In this document: positions 41,309 to 50,812 of the stretch, one piece after another | How positions within the stretch are numbered: position 1 is the first letter of the stretch | Layout of the letters: each line of letters begins with the position of its first letter | Notes under the pieces: model-generated | What the model was told of the DNA's origin: nothing | The model's input: the letters and a program-made list of their open reading frames with translations, nothing else | Databases searched by the model: none | From: Oscheius dolichura | Lineage: Eukaryota; Nematoda; Chromadorea; Rhabditida; Rhabditidae | Length of the DNA: 64,000 nucleotides | Direction: 5' to 3' | Assembly: GCA_932521035.1 (NCBI GenBank) | Contig: OW051496.1 | Span: 1,550,001-1,614,000 of the forward strand | Program-made: the position numbers and the translations under genes

Positions 41309-43764
41309 TTAAAATGCTCCCCATAACGAGACTAATTCATTGCAGTGAAAATAAAAAAGATTGGATGTCACAGTTTTGAGAAAGAAATTGTCAAAGATTT
41401 TGGTCGATTTCTCAAAAAATCGACGTTGGATGAAAACGGGTGTAAACAGCGGACAAAACGCGTTTTTTGTATTGCGAGTTACGGTATCCAACTTTGTAGA
41501 GACGAAGACTCTCTATTCAGATATACACTTTCGGAGTGAGAGGCACGATCACTGTGGCGCAGACCTTTCTTCTTCCGCGGCGAGCTGTGGTAACTGTAAG
41601 GGGTCTTTAGCTGTTAGAAGTATACTCCGTTGAACACGCCAACACTATGATCCTTTAATTTACAGGCTCCCGACATTGACAGCCCGACTTTTCCATAAGA
41701 AATTCGACCGCAGCGGCCTTCAGAAAACGACTCGACATAGACAACCGTGCAAGGTTTCATCGTTCATTCCGTCTTTTTCTTTTTGTCGAGAAATACATCT
41801 CTCCCTCTTTGCTTTTTGTTATACTCCCTCAAAATATATCCTGTAAATTTCGCTATGATCTCTCGAATTATTTATTGATTTTTAAATCGTTTGGATAAGA
41901 AGAAAGACGATCCGCGAACTCTTGAGGTACGAGAACAGCATACGATGGGAAATAATAATTCAGAGGGGAAGAGGGACTAGCACGCCAATTGATTCCGTTA
42001 AATATTTGCACGTTATCAGAGCCCCGGCCAATTGCAAAGATTTCTCGACCAAGAACAACTCCAACAGAAGCAAAACTAGGGGAGGTTAAGGGCGACAACT
42101 CTTTCCACTGCCCATTTTTCTCGTGTGAATCCAATTCCAGAACGGTGGTAGTCCATTCTTCTCCATCGATACCTCCTATTACAACCAGCTTATTTCTATA
42201 ACAAACGAGGGAATGGTCAAATCGAGGTGTCGGCATATCCGTCAGTTCAGTCCACACTCCACTCTCAGGATCGAAACATTCCACACTTTTCAAATAGACA
42301 TAATCATCTCTCCATCCTCCACAAATATATATTTTCCCGTTACAGACGGCTGCAGCTGCACGAGATCTGACATATTTCATGTCTCTAAAATAGCTTATTA
42401 GCCGAAAGATAATCAAAAGATTATAGGCTCCCTTTATAAAAATAACTTACGGCATCCGTGTCCATTTATCCTCCTTCGGATCATATCGTTCCACACTTTT
42501 TAGTATTTCTTCTCTGTCCCTATTCCATCCTCCAAACACCCAAATGTATCCATTCCATTCCAAACAGCTATTATTAATATATTCTCGTTTCTCATTCATA
42601 TCAGCCAGTTGTTTCCATTCCATATTTTTGTCCAACTTGAAGAATTTCTTGTCGTAGTTGATTAGATAGAGTTCATCATCGAGATAAACAACACCATCAG
42701 GCATAATATGGTAAGGAAATTCCATTCGTGAAACAGTCCAAGTGGATGTCTTCCGATTCCATATTGTCATCTTGTTATTACCACCACCTCCTCCCATGAC
42801 CAAAATTTCCCTTCCTATGTATTATTTCCCATATTGTTACTCCAAATGAATAAACATCAGCAGGTGGTCCATAATTCTTTTCTGTTCCCACTATTTCCGG
42901 GGCCATATAGATATTTGTGCCAATGGGACTGGAATAACAAAGTTTATTGGGAAGAGAAGTGTCGTTTACCCGGAAGTATAGGTATTTTGATGAGAAATAT
43001 TCCTAGCCAGGCCAAAATCAGCCAGCTTTAAATGAGTTCTTGTTGCTAAAAGGATGCTGAAAACGAGTATTAATAAACAGAGAAAATGTATACTTTCGGG
43101 GCTTGACATCCCTGTGAAGTATTCCCTTTTCATGCAGATATTGTAGCCCATAGCCGGTTTGCTGGATCCACAAGACGATTAACTTCATGTCATATTGTTT
43201 GGAGACATTGTGTATTTCTGTTGACATCCTTTGAAATTGAAATAAATAAAGGATAACCGTTATGAAGACTGCCGAGTTCCATGTATTCCATCACGTATCC
43301 CGTATATATTGGTTTTTCAATAGAACTGCCTCTATTTATTACCTCTCCATCCCAAATTACTCCGAATAATTCAACAATATTTGGATGGATGTGCTGAAAA
43401 TTTAAAGGTAAACAATTTATAAGACGCGAGATGAGATATGCCAATTCTAATATCTTTTACCGTTTTCAATATTTCGATTTCTCTTTCAGATCCTATATCC
43501 GTTATGTTGAACCTTTTCACAGCGACAATTCTAAATAGGTATATTTTGAGACAGAAAATACTCACCGTTTCGTTCTAGTGAATCCCTTCACAAGTGTACC
43601 GAATCCTTTCCAAACCGTACCATATCCTCCCTGATCCGCCAATTCTGGGTTTTTGATGTCACTCCAACGATAGTAGGGCACACCTATAGTACGAGATTAG
43701 AAAGAAATGGGAAAGCAACGCTACCATCTGGGGTGTATTTTACCGAGGAAAGGACACTCCCCAT
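41309..43764 (-). pseudogene. Kinase-kelch copy C: inverted duplicate with the kinase C-lobe deleted
   Basis: Minus-strand ATG 43764 (MGSVLSSVKYTPDG) starts the same exon series as gene B: GGYGTVWKG, VAVKRF, HRDVKPRN completed by splicing, DFG, IYMAPE. After WEIIHRK, where gene B has an intron and two more kinase exons ending RCWQREISDRPS, the sequence jumps straight into the kelch exon. About 370 bp and the kelch acceptor are missing, and the frame runs to a stop. The kelch exons (to 42447 and 42416-41868) remain open (VMGGGGGNNK ... VFGGWNRDREE; ICGGWRDDY). The flank 41309-41867 is part of the duplication. A truncated kinase could still be made. Confidence 0.85.
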
Positions 43765-43805
43765 AAGAAGGGGGCCAAAACAGTCTCTGAATAACGGTCA
43801 ATTAG

Positions 43806-44013
43806 AGAGAACCAAACATTTTTGAGATGGGAAATTGAAAGGAAAAGAATAACTGTTGGCAATAAGAGTCCTTCAGTGGCGCCAAAGTGAATGCTTATCC
43901 TTTGAAAATACTGTGGAAAATGAGAAACTTTGCAGTCAATAAAACTCCGAGTTTAAAGTTTTAAGAAAAAAAAGAGAGAGAGAGAGCCTGCTGGTTTCCG
44001 CGCTGATAAGATA
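43806..44013 (+). repeat. ~200-bp dispersed repeat, copy 2
   Basis: Direct copy of 28937-29132 with a longer GA run. It lies just beyond the 5' end of kinase-kelch copy C. Confidence 0.85.
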
Positions 44014-44191
44014 AGAAGTCCATGAACAAGCAGAGGATTAAAGTTGCTCTAGATATGTGGAATTCTCCATCTTCCACCAGCGACAGCCTCTACGGGCTTT
44101 ATCGTAGTCACAGGTACTTGCTATGAATAGTTATTTTTACTGGTTTGCTTTCTTTTTAGACATCAGTGAGGTCTCCCCTTGGGTCTTCTGG

Positions 44192-44234
44192 AAGCGGATG
44201 TGTAGATCTCTGTAGATCTCCTACACATCCGCTT
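44192..44234. repeat. Perfect 14-bp-stem hairpin
   Basis: AAGCGGATGTGTAG (44192-44205) pairs with CTACACATCCGCTT (44221-44234). The 15-nt loop contains a second AGATCT palindrome. Confidence 0.9.
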
Positions 44235-44531
44235 TTATTGTATGTTCTCCGAGTTGAAGATCAGGTAAGTCAATTAACAAAGAAGGTCAGAAAAAGGATT
44301 TCTAAAGAGCCATTTTTAAAGAAAAGTTGGTCCCTCTATTCCATATTCTCCGATAATCCTTGGGTGCCCATTTCCCGCTCCCACGTTTCGATGTGTCTGT
44401 ATTCAAAAAGGCCGTTCCCGTGGCTGGGAATTGTAGAAAATTATTCTCCCTAAAAATTCCCTAAAAATTGAGAGAAAAAACTCGGGACAAAACAAACGAT
44501 CCAGTAAATGATACCGTGATAATTTTCAGGC

Positions 44532-45204
44532 TCTCCATGTAGCCAAGCAGCTGGTCATCCTCTCATTTTCGACTTCCCAACCTTTGGCTATGGTTCTGCT
44601 TCTCGGCCCGTCGGAGGTGGGTATTTTGAAGATTTTGGTTTCAAAGTATCAATATTATCTTTCTTTACCTTGACTTCGCCCATTTTTTCAGGGTTCGCAT
44701 TGATCTACAGCACAAAAGAAGGAAAAGGAGAAAGAAGAGACGATGGAGAATGGATCAGGATTGTATTCTGTAATTGTAAAGTTGGGGGAATAAAAGTTAC
44801 CTAATCAAGTTTGTTTAACCCCTGTTTAATTATCCAGAGAGGAAAGGAGAAGAATTACTGTGGTCTCCTCGGAGAGTGGGGGGGGGGGGGGGGGTAACTT
44901 GCGCATTTCAGGAAGAAGTCATCTTACCCGTCGAATATGCTGCTTGGACTCTTCCCACCACTATCAGGTAGGATTCCGAAAAAATATTTCCCTGTTTGAA
45001 AAATTTCAGGGCATTGGAGATACGGCTCTTTTGTCTGGTAACCATTACGACAACTTCTTTGCCCAGGAAATCCAGGCAGGTTCAAATAAAGCGGGCATAA
45101 AAGTTTACGGTAAATTCAGCCAACAGCGGACTTTATCGGAGGTCACGGCTAAACTTGGAGGAGATCTTGACAGACATTTTATAGTCTCGAAAGAACAAAA
45201 ATAG
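44532..45204 (+). CDS. Unknown multi-exon gene, exon joins uncertain
   Basis: Exon-like pieces: after TTTTCAG at ~44531 (SPCSQAAGHPLIFDFPTFG) to a GTGGGT donor; after TTTTTTCAG at ~44692 (GFALIYSTKEGKGERRDDGE); ~44912-44968; and 45011-45204 (GIGDTALLSGNHYDNFFAQE ... GGDLDRHFIVSKEQK, stop). Composition and splice signals look coding, but a run of 17 G at 44878-44894 sits between the second and third pieces and no phase assignment keeps all four in frame. I recognise no family. It may be a real gene with an assembly error at the G run, or a pseudogene. Confidence 0.4.
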
Positions 45205-45551
45205 GTGAATTCCGGATTTTCCAATCTGTAGCATCTTCCAGAAGTCTAAACGCACGCAAAAGTGAAAAACCCCGTCAAGAAGAAAGAGGAAGAGGGCCGT
45301 TCTGGTACTCATTCAAGGTATACCGTACTATTCGCGAGGATACGGTAACTTTGTTTCCAGGAAAGAAGCCGAGCCATCCAGAACAATTCTTCTCCAGGGT
45401 GCTTACAGTTTTTGCCCACAGTCCTTTATTTTACTCCTCCTCTCAGTCTTCACCCACGTTCCCTGAATTCCTCCCCTGTTCCTCTTTCACATCTCTTCCT
45501 CTTTACTGCTCTTTAAAAAATAGGAAATTTCAGAATCAATCTACGGTTCTG

Positions 45552-46590
45552 ATGGATGTCCCGGATTGGATGCAGATAGAAGATGAGCAGCAGTTGGACA
45601 GCTACAGGATCAGGGCAGTGTACACCGTGGGAATATGTAATAACCGGACCCCGATGGGTGATGACCATGACCAAATTAGGCAATTACACGAAGAACTTGT
45701 GAATTCCGGCGATTTGCCATTCGTTGATCGGTATAGATCTCTCCTTATTTTTAATCGATTTACACAGTGCCATTGAACGCATGGCAGATGAAATATTGGA
45801 AGAGATTGTGGAGCAGCCGTATCGTTATTTTGAACCTGTGAGGATAATAGAAAGAACCCAAGTCAGGGCACTTCTGAACGCCGGTTACAATCGTCCTGGA
45901 GACAGGAAACTGCAGGTGAATAACAGGATTTAATTATTTTTATGAGCTCTGATTATATGGAATCTCTTGCCCGAATTTACAGTACCAAGACGTGGAGCCT
46001 CTTCTCTACGAAAGAATGCTAAAGTCCCCAACTGCTCTCAAAAGATGTTGAAGTCTTAAAGATGTTGAGGTCTTAAAGATGTTGAAGTCTTTTTCAACCA
46101 TAGGCTCTCAACTGAAACCCAGAATATACAGAAGGAGCTGCTCGTCCGTTTGCCCTACTATTTTCTCCCCTTGATGCATGAACTGAGCCGGGAGATGCCC
46201 TACAAGCCGAAGGACAAGATCCGCTACCTGCGAAACATTCAAATGGAACGCTTCCTTCCGAACGATCCATGGGTGCCACACTGTATCCGCTGCCGTGAGA
46301 ACCCCGATAACCAGAAGTTCTTGGGAGCTGTGACAATGTTGGTCCTGGCTGGAACTGCAGATCCTATCAATCCGAGTCTCTACTGGCTCAACTTCCCGTG
46401 CCGGCCAATACCAGAAGTAAAGCTACATAGATTTAAGAGAATTGAGGTCATCATTCCTAAATCGATGAAGAAGTCATTTATTCGAGATGCTGAGCTGCTG
46501 ATGGACCAGAGGGTCAACACTGTCGACGATATGATGGATCTGCTCTCGGATGCCAAGACGCTGTACTCCCTATTGGCTCAAAGAGAGTGA
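45552..46590 (+). CDS. Unrecognised family, paralogue 1 (284 aa)
   Basis: ATG follows a TTTCAG acceptor 17 nt upstream (trans-splice-like). Exons 45552-45730, 45768-45915, 45983-46023 and 46104-46590 total 855 nt in frame. The third donor (AA|GTCCCC) is weak but is the only phase-2 choice; the intron behind it carries three 17-bp tandem repeats. The product is soluble, mostly helical-looking, with an acidic N-terminus (PDWMQIEDEQQLDSY). Its C-terminal region (VRLPYYFLPLMHELSREM ... VTMLVLAGTADPINP ... LNFPCRP ... IEVIIPKS) aligns with that of the next gene, so they are tandem paralogues. Function unknown. Confidence 0.7.
46024..46103 (+). repeat. Three 17-bp tandem repeats in an intron
   Basis: AAGATGTTGAAGTCTTA occurs three times in a row with single changes (about 46044-46094), next to a weak donor. 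Confidence 0.7.
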
Positions 46591-46850
46591 CCAGACCTGT
46601 TTCATTTTCTTTACCCATTTGTTAAATTTATCTCCTCCCCGCTAATTTTGAAAAGCCCGCTTTCCCTGTTTCTCTGGCCCGCTTCCTGGATTACTGTAGT
46701 CTCTGAACAATTTTCTCCAATCCTAAAAAAATCTTTTCCTCTTTTTTGCAGCTAGCACTCTTATTTTAACCGGATTATCCCGTTTTCTATCTTGTGATAT
46801 CTGCCTCTTGTCTGCTTTTAGTGGTGTACTAAATAAACGTTTTCAGGTCA

Positions 46851-49130
46851 ATGACGCCAAAAAAGAATACTGCTAGGAAAGCTTCTGCTCCCCGCCACGA
46901 AATTCTAGACGGTCCGCGGCCCAGGGGACGCTCCAGAGAACGACGCCCTCGGGAAGAACGCCACCGAGAAGACCGCTCCAGAGATGACCACTCAAGGGCC
47001 GACCACCCCAGACTTTTCTGTCATCGAGAAAGATGCCCCCATGGGGTACGCGAGAGAAATGAGCTCCCGAATGATGGAGAAGTGCAACCTGACGACGAGG
47101 GTATCCAGATTCCTCACATACAGCCGCCTTTTGTTATCCCAACTGTGAATGCTCGTCCTGGGGACAATGTGGAGTTGCAAACTCCGTATCCGGCTGGTCC
47201 CCTAGAAAACGTAAGTGAGAGGGATTAGGGATAGATTTTGGGTTGTATTTTATCCAGATCCTTCACTTTCAGCCGCCTTTTGCTGATCTAGCCGCTGATG
47301 CCTACGCTGGTGGCAATCCACAGTTCCAGGCTCCGTATCCGGCCGGTCAACTGGAAGATGTAAGCGAGTTAATCCCTGGAAGCTGTTTTTTTCGGCTTCA
47401 AACCACGAATTTTGACAATATTGCCGCTAAAAAATAGATACTGGGCGATTCCGGCCATTAAAGGAACTGTCAGGGACTTTATTTGGTTACGGTAGGCGAG
47501 CCATCAAAATTTCACGAATTCGTAATATTTTTACGGAATATGTCAACATAGAAGTTCAGAAAATGTCAAAAAACGAGAAAAAATTCAAAAATTTGTGTTC
47601 CGCCAAAGCGCGCCAAAGACGGAGGACGCTATAGTCGGAAATATCCATAATCTATTTGTAACTCTTCCTGCCTATCTTATTTCTTCTTGAAATGGCTTCC
47701 TAGAGTAAGGTTCAATCCTATTTAATATATAGTATGCATCTATATAAGCTAAAACGACGAACAAATAGAGTTTCAGTGAGGACTATGTTCAACGAGGTAG
47801 AAAAATTGAGAAATCTTGTTTTACTAAATCTTTCTTTGATATTTCTTTTATAAACCTACCCTATATTGTTCTTCATCTTTTTTCTGAGCCGAAAACACAA
47901 ACAAAAACACGTAAAACATATATAAAACAGTAAAAATACAATCGGCATGCGAAGTGCAAACATGCGAAAGACCGTTTTTCAAAAAGAGCATTTCGCGCCT
48001 GACGCGGCATGCGGTATGCGAAGCATGCGAAGTACAATTTGCCGTTTCCAACGGAAAAGCCGCGGCTAAACGTTAATTCTGTAACCTCGCGCCACTAAAC
48101 AGACCAAAAATGAAGAATTACGCGTCTTTTCGGTTGGAAACGGACTATAGTTAGTTCAGTCGCTTCGGGACCCGCCACCGAAAAAAAGGGTCCCTGACAG
48201 TCCCTTTAATTTCAATAAAAACAAGTAGATAATTTTCAGGTACACGAAAATCGAGAAGAGGAAGAATTTATGCAGTTTCCCATGGTGCAACACGTGAGTT
48301 AGGTGAGGGGGTAAGAAACTCTCGGCGGTCCCACCGATGGGTTACTGTAGAGAGAAAAGATACTTTCTGGCAACTTTTCAAAGTGATTTTTTTCTATTTT
48401 TGGCGCTGAAATTGCTTTTTTTTCTCAGTCCTCTAATCTATAAATGTCTTTTGATCTATTTTTCACAGAGACTATAAAAAATCCGTCTATTTTACGCTGA
48501 GAAATTTTCGCTTTATAGGGTGGGCCGCCAGCGATGTTGGACGCCTATTCAAGAATTCGTGACCTCGACTGTCATATCAGAGGACCAGAAGAATTTGTTT
48601 TGCCCTATTTCATGGGCTCAAGAACGTTCCATCTGCTCCCGGAAGAGCAGAAAATTATTGAGAGAATTACAACGGTAACGGCAAACCCAGCCCAACGGCT
48701 GGATCTGCTTCTGCGGTTAGATCTGTCCGGAGTAGCCTGTGACAACGACTACTTACTCCGCCAGCATCTCCCAGAGTATCTCACTGCCGTGCGAAGTACT
48801 CAGTTCAAAATTATCCGTGGTGTTTTGGCTGGTATTCTTCTTGGTGGGGAATGGCACACCGAGCCAGTGGTTAGCCTCATGTTTCCGATATCCGTCATGG
48901 ACAATCTAGTCCTCCGCGATATCAATGAGGCTATAATTAGCTATAAGGACCCCGAAGAACTTGCAGTGTTTAGAGCCGCACATGAGCAGATGGAGACCGA
49001 CCTGACCATGCCTGAGGGGATTCCTGATTCTATCCGGGTTGCTGTATGTGCCCGGCATATCTATGGCCCTAGAAGTGCCATAAGGATCAATCCCAATGGT
49101 CAGGGAGGTTCAAATCAAGGAGACTGGTAG
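46851..49130 (+). CDS. Unrecognised family, paralogue 2 (375 aa) with RS/RE-rich N-terminus
   Basis: ATG lies four nt after a TTTTCAG acceptor (trans-splice-like). Exons 46851-47210, 47258-47359, 48240-48293 and 48519-49130 total 1128 nt in frame. The N-terminus is strongly basic and acidic (RGRSRERRPREERHREDRSR), as in RNA-binding or splicing-associated proteins. The end of exon 1 (HIQPPF ... PYPAGPLEN) and exon 2 (HFQPPF ... PYPAGQLED) are duplicated 34-residue modules. The C-terminal ~200 residues (FVLPYFMGSRTFHLL ... RGVLAGILLGGEWHTEP ... FPISVMDNL) match the neighbouring gene. Intron 2 (880 nt) carries a 750-bp TTAA element. I know no domain for this region. Confidence 0.75.
47458..48209. 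mobile_element. ~750-bp TTAA-bounded non-autonomous element
   Basis: Ends are TTAAAGGAACTGTCAGGGAC and GTCCCTGACAGTCCCTTTAA, about 20-bp imperfect inverted ends including TTAA. The interior has GCATGCGAAG repeats and a TTTCCAACGG/TTGGAAACGG pair, and no transposase frame. It is intronic. Confidence 0.75.
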
Positions 49131-50230
49131 TCATTCCCCCCTCCCTGCTCCGTTTATGTTTTGCTTCTTTGTATCACGTCTTCTGGGCTTATTTACATGG
49201 GAAAATTTAATCCTGGCGCTCTTTTCTAACGGGGTAGAAGATCCCTGATGATTTTGGCAACCTCTCACCCTTGAAAACTTCAGTTCTTCTCTGTTAGGCT
49301 TATTATTATTCCCCTTTTCCTCGTTTATTCACTCTCCCCGGGCAATTAGTCATCTTCCTCATTCCATTTGCTAGTTTCCCGTTCTGGTATCCATTATTCT
49401 TGGTAGGCGATTCCTTACTTGATTTGTTATCCATTTTACTGGTTGGAACCCTTTTTCTCCCTAGATTGTAACCCGTTTTCGCACCTTCCTGTTCTCTGGT
49501 GATTTTTTTGCGGTGATCTATTTTCTGGTCATTTTTCTTGATGAGGTTATATAATAAACAACTTTTCTAGTAAATGTGTGTAAAAATGTAAGTGCACTTT
49601 GAGTTGTACTGAGAGTTCCCTTCACCTCCCTTCAAGCGTCTCTGGATTAATTACCGTACCACTGCTAGACATTTACAGTAAAACGTACTGAAGCAGAAAC
49701 CATTCCGAGGCAATTCTGATGCAAATATCGCGGGGATTTTCGCAGAACCTTGAATTCCATGTGGTAGTTCCCAGGAGATAACACGCTGCCTGGAGCACTA
49801 CAAAAAATCAAGGGACGGAGGTAAATAAACTGCAGCTAGACCATCCCAATACAGAAGAGACCTCCCCGTGATATCCCCAATATTCTCCCCAATATTGCCC
49901 CCAACAACCCCAATTATGATCTCCCCAATATTCAACAAAGAGAAGCGCTCTTGAAAAAGTGACTGCACTAGCTTCTGTCTGCATAATTTTTTTGCAAATC
50001 TTGTTGCTAATACTGTTGGCCATTATTGGAAAAAAATTTAACAGTTTGGCTTTAGCGAAATATTTTAAATGAATATTTAGTGACCGAACCAGAGGGCCTT
50101 CGGCAGCCTACGGCTGTCGTAACCCCAACAGCTTATCCGCTTCGACCTGTGGCGCGTTTCTACCGATAATTCAGCATTCTCTTATTCTTGTGGAATATAA
50201 CCTATCCGCCATAAAATTCCGAACCAGACA
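49131..50230. other. Intergenic, no supported gene
   Basis: AT-rich 3' flank (AATAAA near 49552) and a short CCCCAATATT-rich tract at ~49870-49935. No coding evidence. Confidence 0.4.
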
Positions 50231-50612
50231 TTAAAGGAAAAAGGCGAAAAAACGCTTGTGAGCGCAGTCGTGGCGGGACCCTTGCGCTCAAGCCGAGGTC
50301 CCTCAGAGTTCCTTTAAAGTAACAGTCAGGGGCCTAGGAAGTTGACTGTCGCGGGCTTTGAGAAAGCCCGGGAAACGGAATATTCGCCCATGCGTAGTTT
50401 GCACATTACCTTATTTTTGAAATAGCCTATTTTGATTATTTTGATGCCAGTGCTCATAAACAACCGAAAACATATCAAGAAAACAAGAAAAAATACGCTA
50501 AAACCGTCGGCGCGCTCAATATTCAAAAGCGCGCCAAAGGCAGGGGCGCTTGTGAGCGCAGTCGCCGCAGGACCACTGCGCTCAAACCGAGGGTCCCTGA
50601 CTGTTCCTTTAA
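50231..50612. mobile_element. Two abutting TTAA elements
   Basis: One spans ~50231-50317 and the next ~50314-50612 (TTAAAGTAACAGTCAGGGG ... CCCTGACTGTTCCTTTAA), sharing the TTAA between them. Both contain GCTTGTGAGCGCAGTCG and TTGCGCTCAA blocks, so they are related copies of different length. Confidence 0.65.
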
Positions 50613-50812
50613 AAAATAAACTGGCTCAAGGAACTGGCGCCGTGTTCAACTGTAGTTGTTTGGTGTGTTGGAGTTGGAATGTTAGCAATGTTTGTTCGAG
50701 AACAATGGGGCAGATTTTCGGTAAATTTTTCCACTTTCAAAGAGACATTTGTACAGCTTCTACCGTATATTTTTATTATGACCATCACCATACACAGCGC
50801 ATGATTTCTGTT

